64,000 bases of DNA. It comes from Mycobacterium botniense (lineage in GTDB: Bacteria > Actinomycetota > Actinomycetes > Mycobacteriales > Mycobacteriaceae). The position numbers and the translations under genes are program-made. Each line of letters starts with the position of its first letter. Positions within the stretch are counted from its first letter, which is position 1. Shown one piece after another: positions 1 to 12,358 of the stretch. The stretch is taken from the NCBI RefSeq assembly GCF_010723305.1, contig NZ_BLKW01000002.1:372001-436000 (forward strand), written 5' to 3'. The notes beneath the pieces were generated by a model. That model saw only the letters and a program-made list of their open reading frames with translations, was not told the DNA's origin and did not search any database.

Positions 1-2148
1 GGCAGCTGTGCCGGTGACCGGCCCGGCGGGAGTCACCCCGAACAGCCGAACCGATGGCGCAGCCGGCGCGCCGCTGGACGCGGAAACGGCAGTGGGCTTC
101 GGGCAAGGCCCTGACACGAACGCCGTCTGGAAGCGGATCAGCTCACCGGTGGCCGTCCGGAGTACACCGGCGCCCGGAGTGTTCGGCAACTGGAAGGCGT
201 CCGCGGTTCCCAAGGCCAGCCGTGACTCGTTGGCGGACAACGTTTTCAAGCACACCCGGTACGACAGGTGTGATTCCAGCCCACGCAGTCTGCCCTCGTC
301 GAGCCGCTGACTGGCTAACAACAGATGCATCCCCAGCGACCGGCCCTGACGCCCGATCGCCACGAACAGATCAGCGAAATCAGGGTGCTGGCTCAGCAAT
401 TCGGAGAACTCGTCGACAATGATGAACAAAGCCGGCAGAGCGGGCAGGCGGGTGCCCGCCCGCCGCGCCTGCTCATACGCCGCGCAGCTCACGTAATTGC
501 CCGCCGCCCGCAGTAACTGCTGGCGGCGGTACATCTCACCCGCCAGTGCGTCCTGCATGCGGACGACCAGCTGAGCCTCATCAGACAGATTGGTGATCAC
601 CGCGGCGACGTGCGGCGCCTGCTCCAGGTGCAGGAAGGTGGCGCCGCCCTTGAAATCCACCAGCACCAGGTTGAGCACGTCGGTGGGGTGCCGGGCCATC
701 ATGCCCAGCGCGACTGTCCGGAGGAATTCTGATTTGCCCGACCCTGTCGCCCCGATGCAGAGGCCATGCGGGCCTGTGCCGTGCTCGGCTGCTTCCTTGA
801 TGTCGAGTTCCAACGGGGCACCCGCCTCCGTGATACCGATGGGCACACGCAGCCGATCACGATGATTGCGGCTGCGCCACAAGGCGATCGGATCGAATGC
901 GGTGACGTCGCTGATGCCAAGCAGGTCCGGCCAGGGTGAATCGCTGCTGCGCGCAAGGCTGCCGGTGCTGTTGAGTACGTGGTAGCCGCCCAGCCGCCGT
1001 GCGCATTCCACTGCCTCGACCATGTGGAGCCGGTCCGGGCGCGCGCATACCTGCCGGTTGTCGGCGCCGTACCGGATCACCAGGTTCTCAGCGGTGACGT
1101 GCAGCCGCACGCCGCCGGCGGCCGCCCGGGCGTGCGCACCGTCGCCGGCCACCAGGGTGGTGAATCCCGCGATCGGGTGGCCGCCGAGCCGATCACCGCC
1201 GTCGACGACGACCACCACGTGCGGCGGTGCGAGGCCCGCAAGCCGGTTCTGCGCTTCGCCAACCGACGAATACACCATGCGGGCGGCACCGATCGCATCG
1301 GTGAGGGTGGGATGCCGATTGTGCGGCAGCCACTTCAGCCAGTCCCAATAGCGGCGAGTGGTGTCGCTGACCACGCCCGCGATCAGCAGCAGGTCCGGGG
1401 GGTGCAGCACCGCAAGTTGACAGAGCATCGCACGCAGCAGCCCGCGCACCCGGGCCGGATCGCCGTCGACCGTGACAACGGCGAGTCCGGTGAGCGCGAC
1501 CGTGATCGGCGCGTCCGCGATCGTCGAGTAGGTGCCGATGAAGCGGCGCAGCGCTGCCTCGGTCACCGGGTCGGCGCGACCCGCGGGCTTCGGGGGCACC
1601 AAACGCGTCGCTGCTTCGCGGATCCCGACTCCGACCCGGACCTGGCAGAAATCCTGGTCGGCCGGCCGGCGTTCCCACATCCGTCTGCTGCCGATCAACG
1701 TCCACAGTGTGCCCGGCTCAGGATGACGCCAGGCCAGCCATCGCCGCTGCGCTGCGGCGGTTTGGGCTACCGCGGCCCGCAGACCGCTCAGGTAGCTGAG
1801 GTAGTCGGCGCGGTCGCAGTCGATCTCGTGACCGCGCCGACGCTCATGTCCACTCGCGTATGTCGCGGCCGCCGACACCAGAATCGTCACCGGCAATGCG
1901 TACAACATCGGGTGCACCATCGGATCGTGTGCACTCGCCGGTCCCCGGCGCACCAGCACCGTCATCATGACCAGCACCACCGCCGAGGTGAGCAGCGGCA
2001 CCAACCGGGACAACAGGCGTGAACGTGTCCGCGGCGGCAGCTCCGGCGGCGCCGCGACGGTGATCTCACCGGTCGCACCCGCCGGCGGCGCGGTACCCGG
2101 CGCCGGCACGAAACCTGTCGTCGCGCCGGCGCGGTCGCCCTGAGCCAT
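1..2148 (-). CDS. eccC4: ESX-4 secretion ATPase EccC4, C-terminus beyond the left edge
   Basis: FtsK/SpoIIIE-type ATPase that drives type VII secretion at the inner membrane. The ATG at 2148 opens a frame that stays open to base 1, giving 716 residues; the family is about 1,200 long, so roughly the last 500 residues (two further ATPase domains) lie outside. Two hydrophobic segments sit near residues 48-64 and 80-95. The first ATPase domain has a clear Walker A, GATGSGKS, at about 466-473 and a Walker B ending in [10 protein letters not shown] near 575-582. It is divergent from eccD4 across 121 bp. The esxT/esxU substrate genes would be expected left of the window. Identification rests on the ATPase motifs plus the eccD4-mycP4-eccB4 neighbours. 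Confidence 0.95.
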   Translation of the reverse strand, partial: MAQGDRAGATTGFVPAPGTAPPAGATGEITVAAPPELPPRTRSRLLSRLVPLLTSAVVLVMMTVLVRRGPASAHDPMVHPMLYALPVTILVSAAATYASGHERRRGHEIDCDRADYLSYLSGLRAAVAQTAAAQRRWLAWRHPEPGTLWTLIGSRRMWERRPADQDFCQVRVGVGIREAATRLVPPKPAGRADPVTEAALRRFIGTYSTIADAPITVALTGLAVVTVDGDPARVRGLLRAMLCQLAVLHPPDLLLIAGVVSDTTRRYWDWLKWLPHNRHPTLTDAIGAARMVYSSVGEAQNRLAGLAPPHVVVVVDGGDRLGGHPIAGFTTLVAGDGAHARAAAGGVRLHVTAENLVIRYGADNRQVCARPDRLHMVEAVECARRLGGYHVLNSTGSLARSSDSPWPDLLGISDVTAFDPIALWRSRNHRDRLRVPIGITEAGAPLELDIKEAAEHGTGPHGLCIGATGSGKSEFLRTVALGMMARHPTDVLNLVLVDFKGGATFLHLEQAPHVAAVITNLSDEAQLVVRMQDALAGEMYRRQQLLRAAGNYVSCAAYEQARRAGTRLPALPALFIIVDEFSELLSQHPDFADLFVAIGRQGRSLGMHLLLASQRLDEGRLRGLESHLSYRVCLKTLSANESRLALGTADAFQLPNTPGAGVLRTATGELIRFQTAFVSGPCPKPTAVSASSGAPAAPSVRLFGVTPAGPVTGTAA

Positions 2149-2269
2149 CCGGGCACCGTAAGCAGCGCAGACACCGGCCGCAAGTCGCAGCTGGGGATGG
2201 GCGAATACCCCCGGCGCGGGTGCTGGCTAGGGTGCCGACACGAGAACCCGTATCGGGAAGGGGTTTGCG

Positions 2270-3679
2270 GTGCCTGAATCCGATCCCGGTGTGCGCCGGG
2301 TCTGCATTCACGCCGGTGTTGACCGTGTCGATCTGGCCGTGCCCGCCGCAATGCCGGTCGCGACACTGATACCGGCGGTCGTCGACATCCTGGCAGCCGC
2401 AGACCACCGCAGCCCCAATCCGCCGGCGGCACCGGCGGCAACACGCTACCAGCTGGCCCGGCCCGGGGTGGCCCCGCTAGACCCGTCGACAACGTTGGCA
2501 CAGAACGATATCCGGGACGGAACACTCCTTGTTTTAACCTGCTCCTCAACCGAGCCGACGCCCGCCCCGGCTGTCGACGACACGGCTGAGGCGATGTCTA
2601 CCACACTTGGTGCGGTGACCCGGTCGTGGACCCCGAATGCGACCCGGCTCACGGGTGCCGCGACCGCGGGCTGGCTGGCCTGTACGGGTTTCGTTGTGTT
2701 GATGCGAAACATGTTTGTTACCAGCAGTTCTCGCCACCTTTTTCTCACCGCTGGCGTCGCGGCGGTGCTCAGTTGCGTGACATGGTCGGCCTCGGTGCTG
2801 TCGTACCGGGCATATCGCGACAAGGCGGTCACACTGACTCTGGGGCTGCTGGGTGTCGGATTCTCTGCTGTAGCAGGCTTTTTCACGGTGCCGGGCGGAC
2901 CGGCCGCACCCAACCTCTTGCTCGCCGCCACGGCAGCCGCTGTCACTTCGGTGCTGACTGTACTGGTAACCGGCTGTAGCGCTCCCTGTTTCGCGTCGAT
3001 AGCCTGCGTCGCGGTGGTCGTCGCCGTCGGTTCGGTCGCCGCCGTGACCACCGCGGTTCCGTTGACCGTCCTCAGTTCGGCAGCGGCGGTGGCCTCGCTT
3101 GGGCTGCTTGAAGCGTCGGCGCGGGTGTCGATCGTGGCGGCGGGGTTGTCACCCTGGCCGGATCTCGACGCAGATAGTGCCGTACCGGCTGCGGATTGCC
3201 TGGCTGCCAAAGCGGTTCGGGCGGATAGTTGGCTGACCACGCTGACCGGGGCGTTCTGCTGGACAGCCGGTGCCGGCGCAGTCGCCACCGCTGTCGGAGT
3301 ACACGGCAGCGGGGCACCCCGCCTCGGCAGCGTCGTGTTCGCCATAGTGGTGGGCGCTGTGCTGTTGTTACGTGCGCGCGCACAGGCGAACACCCGGCGA
3401 AGGGTGCTGCTTCTGAGCAGCGCGATCGCCACGAGCAGCGCTGCTTGGGTGGTAGCCGCGACGGCTTGGCCGTCGTATGCCCCGTGGATCGCTGCGGCGC
3501 CGATCATGCTGGCCGGAGCGGCGCTATTTCTGGGTTTCACCGCGCCGACGATCGCATTCTCGCCTGTGGCGCGCTTCCGCGTTGACCTCCTGGAGTATCT
3601 GCTGTGGGCCGCCGCGATCCCTCTGGCATGCTGGATCAGCGGCCTCTACGGCACCGTCCGTCATCTGAATCTGACGTGA
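2270..3679 (+). CDS. eccD4: ESX-4 membrane channel component EccD4
   Basis: Multi-spanning inner-membrane pore subunit of the ESX-4 type VII secretion machine. The GTG start at 2270 follows a purine-rich GGGAAGGGG stretch. It encodes 469 residues, close to the usual length of EccD proteins. Residues 1-90 look like the cytosolic ubiquitin-like domain of the family; from about residue 120 to the end there is a run of long Ala/Val/Leu-rich hydrophobic segments, consistent with the eleven helices known for EccD. Its TGA stop overlaps the GTG start of mycP4, so the two are probably translationally coupled. Confidence 0.94.
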   Translation: MPESDPGVRRVCIHAGVDRVDLAVPAAMPVATLIPAVVDILAAADHRSPNPPAAPAATRYQLARPGVAPLDPSTTLAQNDIRDGTLLVLTCSSTEPTPAPAVDDTAEAMSTTLGAVTRSWTPNATRLTGAATAGWLACTGFVVLMRNMFVTSSSRHLFLTAGVAAVLSCVTWSASVLSYRAYRDKAVTLTLGLLGVGFSAVAGFFTVPGGPAAPNLLLAATAAAVTSVLTVLVTGCSAPCFASIACVAVVVAVGSVAAVTTAVPLTVLSSAAAVASLGLLEASARVSIVAAGLSPWPDLDADSAVPAADCLAAKAVRADSWLTTLTGAFCWTAGAGAVATAVGVHGSGAPRLGSVVFAIVVGAVLLLRARAQANTRRRVLLLSSAIATSSAAWVVAATAWPSYAPWIAAAPIMLAGAALFLGFTAPTIAFSPVARFRVDLLEYLLWAAAIPLACWISGLYGTVRHLNLT

Positions 3680-5067
3680 CAACCTCACGTGCACTGCGTG
3701 TGGCGGCGGTCACGGTGATCACCACGGTTTCGCCCTGTTTGGCGCCGACGGCGCAGGCGGTTTCGCCACCACCGGTCGACGACAGCCGGCTGCCCGGACC
3801 GGCCCGGCCGGCCCCACCGGAACCTACCGTCCAGCGCGAGCTGTGCGCGGTGCTGTCGGCGGATTCCGGGGCCGGCGACCGCGGTGCTCCGAGTCAGCTC
3901 GCAGGCCTTGCCCTACCCCAGGTCTGGCAACTCACGCGCGGGTCGGGGCAGCGGGTGGCGATCATCGACACCGGGGTGTCGCCGCACCGGCAGCTGCCCG
4001 GCCTGGTGGGCGGCGGTGACTACGTGTTCACCGGTGACGGCACCCAAGATTGCGATGGACACGGCACGGTGGTCGCCGGAATTGCCGCTGCGGCAGCGGA
4101 CTCGGAATCCGACAGCTTCAGCGGTGTGGCTCCCGAAGCCACCGTGATCAGCATCCGTCAGTCCAGCACCAAGTTCGGCCCGCTTCGCGACCGCTCCAGG
4201 ACCGGATTCGGCGATGTCGACACCATGGCGAAAGCAGTGCGCACGGCAGCCGATCTGGGCGCATCGGTGATCAATATCTCCTCGGTGGCCTGCGTTCCGG
4301 TGACCTCGACACTCGAGGACCGCGCACTGGGCGCCGCACTGGCTTACGCGGTCGACGTCAAAAATGCTGTCGTCGTCGCCGCCGCGGGCAACACCGGTGG
4401 TGCCGGGCAGTGCCCGCCGCAGCGGACCGAGCCGACCTGGGACAGTGTCACGGTCGCGGTCAGCCCGGCATGGTACGACGACTATGTGCTGACCGTGGGC
4501 TCGGTGAACACCGACGGCGCACCCTCGGCGTTCACCCTCGCCGGGCCGTGGGTGGATGTCGCCGCCCCCGGTGAAGCGGTGCTTTCTCTGAACCCGGCGG
4601 GCGACGGCGTGGTGAACGCAGCACGGGTCGAAAACGGCACCGTTCCGCTCTGCGGAACCAGTTACGCCGCACCGGTTGTCAGCGGTCTGGCAGCGCTGAT
4701 CCGCGCGCGCTTCCCGTCATTGACAGCACGGCAGGTAATGCAACGCATCAAAGCCACTGCGCATCACCCGCCCGGCGGGTGGGACCCGTTGGTCGGCAAC
4801 GGCGTTGTCGATCCTCTGGCGGCGGTCAGCACGGATGCGCCGCCGGGGGCCGCCCCCCGGCGTGACAACACGCCGGTGGCGATCCCGATACCGCCGGCGA
4901 CCCGCCAGCCGGACCGTCGGGCCGCGCACATCGCACTCACCGGCGCGGGGATCTGTCTGGGGGCCCTGGTGGCGGCGCTTGCCCTGGGCACGGCCCGACG
5001 GCTATCGCGGATGCGGGCGGTGCGGGGCGCCGGTGGCTCCGGGCACGACGGCATCCCAGCCGGCTGA
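3676..5067 (+). CDS. mycP4: ESX-4 mycosin, membrane-anchored subtilisin-like protease MycP4
   Basis: Serine protease of the type VII secretion complex, anchored on the outer face of the inner membrane. I chose the GTG at 3676, which overlaps the eccD4 stop, because it is followed directly by a signal peptide ending near PTAQA; an upstream in-frame ATG inside eccD4 would spoil that. Length is 463 residues. The subtilase triad is complete: Asp98 (IIDTGVSPH), His129 (DGHGTVVAGI) and Ser329 (CGTSYAAP), with oxyanion Asn239 (AAGNTGG). A C-terminal hydrophobic helix (about residues 417-437) followed by basic residues is the membrane anchor. The last 66 bp overlap eccB4, which is transcribed toward it. 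Confidence 0.95.
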   Translation: MTTSRALRVAAVTVITTVSPCLAPTAQAVSPPPVDDSRLPGPARPAPPEPTVQRELCAVLSADSGAGDRGAPSQLAGLALPQVWQLTRGSGQRVAIIDTGVSPHRQLPGLVGGGDYVFTGDGTQDCDGHGTVVAGIAAAAADSESDSFSGVAPEATVISIRQSSTKFGPLRDRSRTGFGDVDTMAKAVRTAADLGASVINISSVACVPVTSTLEDRALGAALAYAVDVKNAVVVAAAGNTGGAGQCPPQRTEPTWDSVTVAVSPAWYDDYVLTVGSVNTDGAPSAFTLAGPWVDVAAPGEAVLSLNPAGDGVVNAARVENGTVPLCGTSYAAPVVSGLAALIRARFPSLTARQVMQRIKATAHHPPGGWDPLVGNGVVDPLAAVSTDAPPGAAPRRDNTPVAIPIPPATRQPDRRAAHIALTGAGICLGALVAALALGTARRLSRMRAVRGAGGSGHDGIPAG

Positions 5068-6441
5068 CGCGTTATCCCTGCGCAGCTCCGGCCCGCAGGG
5101 CAGTGACGCCAGCAACGGCCACGGCGCCGGCACCGCCGTCGCCGGCAGGCCCAGATCGTGTGCCGCCTGGTCGTCGTGAATCGGGAAACGCACACCGGTG
5201 TCGGTGACAAGGTATCGGGTTGCGGCGCGGAGGTAATCGCCGGTCAGGGCTGCGGCGTAGACATAAGCGCTGCGCCCGGGTGGCAGATAGACGGCGTCCA
5301 CAGCGGGACCACCGGCGTCAGCTTGTGCCAGGGTTACCGGTATTTGGCCGGCCGGAAGGGGTAAACCGCTGCCCGCGGAAAAGGAGATGCCGCTACCGCC
5401 GGACGGCGCCGGCGCCCAGGTTACGCACAGCGTGGTGGCGTCGCGCTCCGCCGGGGTCGGCGCCTGATCCGGAAATGTGGCCATCGGGAGGACATCCACC
5501 GCGGGACTGGAGCTGATGACGTCGGGGGCGACGGCGATGATGGTGTGGGTGGCCTGCGAGTCGCTCAGACGGATCAAATCCGCGGCGAGCGCTCCTATGC
5601 GCTGGACTCCGGTGCTGAACACCACGAAGTATTCATCGCGGTCGGCGCGCGCCACGCGCAGCACGCTTCCCACCGGGAATCCCGACAGTTTGGCGGGCCC
5701 GTGACCGCCGGCACCTGGGATCCGGGGAGCTTCGATCGGCGGCGCCTCCGGCACCGTGTTGAGAAATATCCGCGAAACACTATGCGGTGCAACGCTTTCT
5801 AAGCGAAGTGCACGCACAACCGTCAAGTCGGATAGATTCACCACCGCCCGGTGCCCGTTGTAGAGCAGATAAACCGGTGCGCCGGGGCCGGAGGCGACCA
5901 GGAGGCTCTGCTGGGCAGACAGCCTGCGGGCCGGCGGTCCGGGACGGGTTCCGGCGATCACCGTGGTGACTGCCGATGCCCGGTGGTCGGTGTCGCAGAT
6001 CGTCCAGGCCGGTTCACCCACCGGAGGCGCCAGCAGCTGCGGAGCTCCCGGAATGCCGAGCAGCGGCCCGCGTGGGGTCCGGCGAAGCTCAGACTCGCTC
6101 ACCGGTTGCGGGTCGGCGGCCGTCCCGGCGATCAATCGGGCCGAGGCCAGGTTCAACACCGGATGCACCGTGTCGCCGACACGCACATACAGCGCGCCGG
6201 ACTGGTGGTCCATCACAATCGGCGCATTGCCCAACGCTGCCTGCGGGCGCAGAACGGCAAGCGCCGCGCATCCGATCACAATGACCAGCGTCAGCACACC
6301 GCCGGCGGCCAACGACAGTGCAGGCGCGCGGACCGGTTCATGGACCGTGCACAGATCGGCGCGCAGCAATGCACACTCCATGCGGCGCATGAGAAATCGA
6401 TACCCGCTGAGTTGCAGCCGCGTCGCCGAGTGCCTCGCCAT
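5002..6441 (-). CDS. eccB4: ESX-4 core complex protein EccB4
   Basis: Single-pass membrane protein of the ESX-4 core complex with a large periplasmic domain. It has 479 residues, about the family length. The amphipathic N-terminus contains the QLSGYRFLMRR motif typical of EccB, one transmembrane helix follows at about 46-67, and the rest is extracytoplasmic with two well separated cysteines (ICDTD near 153 and LCVTW near 340) that could form the disulfide known for EccB. The gene runs convergently into mycP4 with a 66-bp overlap, and its start is divergent from the cutinase gene at 6535. Confidence 0.93.
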   Translation of the reverse strand: MARHSATRLQLSGYRFLMRRMECALLRADLCTVHEPVRAPALSLAAGGVLTLVIVIGCAALAVLRPQAALGNAPIVMDHQSGALYVRVGDTVHPVLNLASARLIAGTAADPQPVSESELRRTPRGPLLGIPGAPQLLAPPVGEPAWTICDTDHRASAVTTVIAGTRPGPPARRLSAQQSLLVASGPGAPVYLLYNGHRAVVNLSDLTVVRALRLESVAPHSVSRIFLNTVPEAPPIEAPRIPGAGGHGPAKLSGFPVGSVLRVARADRDEYFVVFSTGVQRIGALAADLIRLSDSQATHTIIAVAPDVISSSPAVDVLPMATFPDQAPTPAERDATTLCVTWAPAPSGGSGISFSAGSGLPLPAGQIPVTLAQADAGGPAVDAVYLPPGRSAYVYAAALTGDYLRAATRYLVTDTGVRFPIHDDQAAHDLGLPATAVPAPWPLLASLPCGPELRRDNASAGWDAVVPGATGAPHRPHPR

Positions 6442-6534
6442 CGTTGGGCCTCACAATAAGACGCGGGCAGGGCCCGCGCCGACGCCGATCCCCAGCGCAC
6501 CGCGTAGCCCTACAACGACCTGTAGCATTTTCTT

Positions 6535-7305
6535 GTGAGCATCGCCCGCCACCGACGCCCGGACCGGCATCGTTACCGGTCGGGCACCTGGCGGCCGGCT
6601 GGCCGGGCTATGGGGCTGGCTGGCGCGGCGCTGCTCGCGGCCGGCGTCCTGGTGGTGGCACCAAGCGCCGTTTCCGGCGGCGGACCGCTGGCCGCTGCGA
6701 CGGATTGCCCCGACGTCGAGGTGATTTTCGCCCGCGGCACCAGTGAGCCGCCCGGCGTCGGACGCGTCGGGCAGGCGTTGGTCGATTCACTGCGCGAGCA
6801 GACCGGGCTGAACATCGATGCCTACGGCGTGAACTATCCCGCCGGCCGCCTCCAGCTTGGTGGCGGCGACGGCGCCAACGACACCATTTCGCGGGTCAAA
6901 AGCGTCGTCCAGACATGCCCGAACACCAAGATCGTGCTGGGCGGGTACTCGCAAGGCGCCTCGGTGATGGATATCGTCGCCGGGGTTCCGGTGGGGGGTA
7001 TCACCTGGGGTAATGCGCTGCCCGCCCAATATGCCGACCACGTTGTGGCGCTTGCCACTTTCGGCAACATCGCCGACCGGTCCGGCACACCGATTTCCAG
7101 CCAGAGCCAGCTGCTGGGGTCCAAGACCATCGACGTGTGCAACCCCAGCGACCCGATCTGCCACGCGGGACCGGGTAATCAGTGGAGCGGGCACACCGAG
7201 GGCTACGTGCCCGTGTACACCGACCAAGCGGCGAGGTTCATCGCGGCCAGACTGTTAGCCGGCCAGCCGCATCTGCCCGGGGACAGCCAGCCGCAACCGA
7301 CGTGA
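6535..7305 (+). CDS. cut3: Secreted cutinase-like serine esterase, first of two
   Basis: Secreted alpha/beta-hydrolase of the cutinase family, expected to cleave lipid esters outside the cell. The GTG at 6535 gives 256 residues with a basic N-terminus and a hydrophobic signal segment (about residues 24-45) ending near the Ala-rich stretch before CPDVEVIF. The nucleophile elbow GYSQG places the catalytic Ser at 139. Near the C-terminus a DPIC motif and SGHTEGYV supply the Asp and His of the triad, and the paired cysteines fit the family disulfides. The position right after the ESX-4 genes matches cut3 of M. tuberculosis, hence the symbol. Confidence 0.9.
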   Translation: MSIARHRRPDRHRYRSGTWRPAGRAMGLAGAALLAAGVLVVAPSAVSGGGPLAAATDCPDVEVIFARGTSEPPGVGRVGQALVDSLREQTGLNIDAYGVNYPAGRLQLGGGDGANDTISRVKSVVQTCPNTKIVLGGYSQGASVMDIVAGVPVGGITWGNALPAQYADHVVALATFGNIADRSGTPISSQSQLLGSKTIDVCNPSDPICHAGPGNQWSGHTEGYVPVYTDQAARFIAARLLAGQPHLPGDSQPQPT

Positions 7306-7353
7306 CGGTCGGCCTGAGCGAGCCCCGATCGGTGAGGCCGGTGCTATCGCGCC

Positions 7354-8061
7354 ATGAGTGGGTTGTCGACTGGTTTGCCCCGCACCGCGGATCGCCTTGC
7401 GGTGGCCGCAAACCGTGCGGCCGGCCGGGTGGTCGCGGCGTTGTGTGCGGCGCTGATCGCCCTTGCGATGGTATTGGCCCCGACGGCAGCGGCAGCATCG
7501 TGCCCGGACGCCGAGGTGGTGTTCGCACGGGGCCGTCTGGAGCCGCCCGGCGTCGGCCAGGTCGGCAGCGCGCTCGTCGGCGCGCTGCGGTCGAGGATGC
7601 CCGCGAAGAACCTTGGCGTCTACCCGGTCAACTACGCGGCCAATACCGATGTGGCCCAGGGCGCCAACGACATGAGCGGCCACATCCAGTACATGGCCAG
7701 CACCTGCCCCGACACGCGACTCGTGCTCGGCGGTTACTCGCTCGGCGCGGCCGTCACCGACGTGGTGCTCGCGGTTTCCACTCCGGTGTTGGGGTTCACC
7801 CGACCCCTGCCGGCGGGCACCGATCAGCACGTGGCCGCGGTGGCACTGTTCGGCAACGGAAGCCAGTGGGTGGCGCCTATCACCGCCATCAGCCCGCTGT
7901 ACCGCGACCGGACCATCGAGGTCTGCCACGGTGCTGATCCCGTCTGCACTCCGGCCGACCCCCATACCTGGTCGAGCAACTGGCCCGACCACAGTGCTCA
8001 CGCGTATATCGAATCCGGCATGGTCGATCAGGCCGCCGACTTCATCGCGGGCAAGCTTTAG
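7354..8061 (+). CDS. cut4: Secreted cutinase-like serine esterase, second of two
   Basis: Paralogue of the preceding gene, 235 residues. The start at 7354 is chosen because it gives a signal peptide (hydrophobic core about residues 25-45, AAAAS cleavage region) before [11 protein letters not shown]. The elbow motif is [10 protein letters not shown], and DPVC plus HSAHAYIE near the C-terminus carry the likely Asp and His. It differs from the first copy in the elbow residue after Ser (Leu for Gln), which may alter lid or substrate contact. The two cutinases are 48 bp apart and probably co-transcribed. Its TAG stop overlaps the truA TAA stop on the other strand. Confidence 0.9.
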   Translation: MSGLSTGLPRTADRLAVAANRAAGRVVAALCAALIALAMVLAPTAAAASCPDAEVVFARGRLEPPGVGQVGSALVGALRSRMPAKNLGVYPVNYAANTDVAQGANDMSGHIQYMASTCPDTRLVLGGYSLGAAVTDVVLAVSTPVLGFTRPLPAGTDQHVAAVALFGNGSQWVAPITAISPLYRDRTIEVCHGADPVCTPADPHTWSSNWPDHSAHAYIESGMVDQAADFIAGKL

Positions 8062-8930
8062 CTGAGCTCGTCGCGACGACGCACATCGCGGGTGACGGCC
8101 GTTCGCGCGTGCAGTTCGCCGTCGGGCGGGTAGTCCACGCCGATCAATGTCAGCCCGTGCGCCGGTGCGGCGGTAAAGTCGCTGGATCGCCGCGTCGCTG
8201 CCAGCAGGTCGCGGCACCAGGCGGCGTCGCGCCGATGTTCGCCGACCGCAAGCAGCGCCCCCACCACCGACCGTGCCATCGACCAGCAGAACGCATCGGC
8301 GCTGACATGGGCGGTGATCAGGTCGCCGTCGCGCGACCAGTCCAGCCGCTGCAGGTCCCGGATCGTCGTGGCACCGGCGCGATGGCGGCAGAATGCGGCG
8401 AAGTCGTGCAGCCCGATCAGCTCGTGCGATGCGGCGGCCATCGCCTCGACGTCCAGCTGCCGTGGCCACGCCGCAACGTAGCGCGCCTGATGCGGCTCCA
8501 CGCCGTAGGGCGCAGTCGAGAGTTGGTAGCGGTAGTGGCGGCGCAGCGCCGAAAATCGCGCGTCGAAACCCGCCGGTGCCCGGATGATCCGCCGAACCCG
8601 CACATCAGCGGGCAGTAACCGGCTGAGACGGCGCACGAGCGGCAGAAATTCCGGCTCGGAGGTGCGGCGCGCCCGCGGATAGGCATTCGGCAGCACATCT
8701 GCCGGGACGTCGACGTGGGCCACCTGCCCGGTAGCGTGCACACCCGCATCGGTGCGCCCGGCCCCACGCAGCCGCACCCGGGTACGGAAAACCATCGACA
8801 GCGCCTCGTCGATCACACCCGACACGGTGCGCCGACCGGCCTGCACCGCCCAGCCCGCGAAATCAGTTCCGTCGTAAGCGATGTCGAGCCGAAGACGCAC
8901 ATGCCCGCCACCGGTGTCGACAGCGGACAC
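8058..8930 (-). CDS. truA: tRNA pseudouridine(38-40) synthase TruA
   Basis: Converts uridine to pseudouridine at positions 38-40 in the tRNA anticodon arm. The catalytic Asp lies in GRTDAGVH (Asp61 when counted from the GTG at 8930), preceded by the family N-terminal sequence [14 protein letters not shown]. The open frame extends to 9074 inside rplQ, but that extension is Arg/Pro-rich shadow sequence. From 8930 the protein has 290 residues, normal for TruA. The only good ribosome-binding site, GGAAGGAG at 8960-8967, sits 8 nt before an in-frame CTG at 8951 rather than before a GTG, so the true start is uncertain. Last gene of the alpha operon. Confidence 0.93.
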   Translation of the reverse strand: MSAVDTGGGHVRLRLDIAYDGTDFAGWAVQAGRRTVSGVIDEALSMVFRTRVRLRGAGRTDAGVHATGQVAHVDVPADVLPNAYPRARRTSEPEFLPLVRRLSRLLPADVRVRRIIRAPAGFDARFSALRRHYRYQLSTAPYGVEPHQARYVAAWPRQLDVEAMAAASHELIGLHDFAAFCRHRAGATTIRDLQRLDWSRDGDLITAHVSADAFCWSMARSVVGALLAVGEHRRDAAWCRDLLAATRRSSDFTAAPAHGLTLIGVDYPPDGELHARTAVTRDVRRRDELS

Positions 8931-8976
8931 ACCGCTCGGCGGTAGGCCCAGAGTGGAAACTCCTTCCGGCCCAGCG

Positions 8977-9552
8977 CTATTCGGACTTGCCAGAGTCCTC
9001 GCCCTCGGCCTCGGGAGCCGCGGCCTCCGCCTGAGCGGACGGCGTGTGCTCCGCTTGGGCGATCTCGGCCGCACCGTCGGTCACCTTGGCCTGCTTCGTG
9101 TCGGCCTCCTGCGCCGTGCGTTGCCGGGTGTCGGCCTGCTTGGTCGTCGCCCGCGCCGCGGCTCGACGGGCCCGGTCGGCTTCTGCGGTCACCGTTTTCT
9201 CGCGGACCAGTTCGATGACGGCCATCGGCGCGTTATCGCCCTGGCGAGCCTCAACCTTGATGATCCGGGTATACCCGCCGTTGCGGTCGGCGAAGAACGG
9301 CCCGATCTCGGCGAATAGCTTGTGCACCACATCCTTGTCGCGGATCTTCTTGAGCACCTCTCGCCGGTTGTGCAGCGTGCCCTTCTTGGCGTGGGTGATC
9401 AGCTTCTCCGCATACGGACGCAAGGCCCGGGCCTTGGGCTCAGTGGTCTTGATCCGCTCGTATTCGAACAACGACGTGGCCAGGTTGGCCAGCATCGCCT
9501 TCTGATGCGAGGACGACCCGCCGAGGCGACGGCCCTTGGTGGGCTTGGGCAT
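8977..9552 (-). CDS. rplQ: 50S ribosomal protein L17
   Basis: L17 lies near the exit of the peptide tunnel of the large subunit. The first 120 residues match the family: [17 protein letters not shown] start, [15 protein letters not shown] and the GYTRI segment. The remaining 70 residues are an Ala/Glu/Thr-rich, low-complexity, probably disordered tail ending in EGEDSGKSE, the sort of extension seen in mycobacterial L17; the total is 191 residues against about 120 in E. coli. It follows rpoA by 29 bp and precedes truA. Confidence 0.97.
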   Translation of the reverse strand: MPKPTKGRRLGGSSSHQKAMLANLATSLFEYERIKTTEPKARALRPYAEKLITHAKKGTLHNRREVLKKIRDKDVVHKLFAEIGPFFADRNGGYTRIIKVEARQGDNAPMAVIELVREKTVTAEADRARRAAARATTKQADTRQRTAQEADTKQAKVTDGAAEIAQAEHTPSAQAEAAAPEAEGEDSGKSE

Positions 9553-9581
9553 TGATGACGCTCCTGTCTGAATCAGGGCTA

Positions 9582-11344
<1,763 letters not shown>

Positions 11345-11359
11345 CTTCCTCTATCTCCC

Positions 11360-11773
11360 CTAGACGCGGCGGCGCTTCGGCGGACGGCAGCCGTTGTGCG
11401 GCTGAGGGGTGACGTCGGCGATCACGCCCACCTCTAGTCCGGCGGCCTGCAGCGATCTGATCGCGGTCTCCCGGCCCGAACCCGGGCCTTTGACGAACAC
11501 ATCGACTTTGCGCACGCCGTGCTCTTGCGCCTTGCGGGCGGCATTCTCGGCAGCCAGCTGCGCGGCGAAGGGTGTCGACTTGCGCGACCCCTTGAAGCCA
11601 ACGTGACCCGAGGACGCCCAGGCGATGACGTTGCCTTGCAGATCGGTGATCGTCACGATGGTGTTGTTGAAGGTGCTCTTGATGTGGGCCGCGCCGTGGG
11701 GGATGTTTTTCTTCTCCCGCCTGCGGGTTTTCTGTCCCTTTTTGGGAGCTGCAGTCGCCTTCTTCGGTGGCAT
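11360..11773 (-). CDS. rpsK: 30S ribosomal protein S11
   Basis: S11 forms part of the platform of the small subunit near the mRNA exit. 137 residues; a Lys-rich N-terminal tail precedes the conserved core ([15 protein letters not shown], about residues 30-44) and the C-terminus ends in the family signature [16 protein letters not shown]. It begins 3 bp after the rpsM stop and is translated as part of the alpha operon. Confidence 0.98.
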   Translation of the reverse strand: MPPKKATAAPKKGQKTRRREKKNIPHGAAHIKSTFNNTIVTITDLQGNVIAWASSGHVGFKGSRKSTPFAAQLAAENAARKAQEHGVRKVDVFVKGPGSGRETAIRSLQAAGLEVGVIADVTPQPHNGCRPPKRRRV

Positions 11774-11776
11774 AGG

Positions 11777-12151
11777 TTACCTGGCCTTCTTCTTGCCTGC
11801 GATGGTGCGCTTGGGACCTTTGCGGGTCCGCGCGTTCGTTTTGGTCCGTTGGCCGCGCACCGGCAAACCCCGGCGGTGTCGCAGACCCTGGTAGCAGCCG
11901 ATCTCAATCTTGCGGCGGATGTCGGCCTGCACCTCGCGGCGCAGGTCACCCTCCACTTTCACATTGCCCTCGATGTAGTCACGCAGCCGGGCGAGCTGGT
12001 CGTCGGTGAGATCCTTGGTGCGCAGGTCCCGGTCGATACCGGTGGCGGCCAGGATCTCGTTCGAAAGACTACGGCCGATGCCGTAGATGTAGGTCAGAGC
12101 GATCTCCAAGCGTTTATCGCGCGGCAGGTCGACGCCGACAAGTCGAGCCAT
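11777..12151 (-). CDS. rpsM: 30S ribosomal protein S13
   Basis: Head protein of the small subunit that bridges to the 50S subunit and contacts P-site tRNA. 124 residues beginning [15 protein letters not shown], with the helical core [15 protein letters not shown], the [22 protein letters not shown] segment (split by residue 100) and a very basic tail. It is 207 bp downstream of rpmJ; that gap holds no gene I can support. Next in the operon is rpsK. Confidence 0.98.
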   Translation of the reverse strand: MARLVGVDLPRDKRLEIALTYIYGIGRSLSNEILAATGIDRDLRTKDLTDDQLARLRDYIEGNVKVEGDLRREVQADIRRKIEIGCYQGLRHRRGLPVRGQRTKTNARTRKGPKRTIAGKKKAR

Positions 12152-12358
12152 CTGTGGCAGTCCTCGTTCTTCCCGGAGGTCTGATCCCAGTCCATCCCGG
12201 CCGATTCCGGGGCCCGGCCTCCGTCCGGGCGCGCTGAGCGGCCCTTCCGCTCAGAGGTACTGGGAGGTCTGCATTCAATTGTCACTAGTCGTGGCACTGG
12301 TCCGCCCCGTCGGGGTCAGGCCACCGCACGCTCCATCGTGCCATCGCCACCGACCGGG

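Noticed and set aside
979..2022. 347-codon plus-strand frame opposite eccC4
   Set aside because: His/Arg/Pro-rich composition and antisense to a clear FtsK-type ATPase; a GC-driven shadow.
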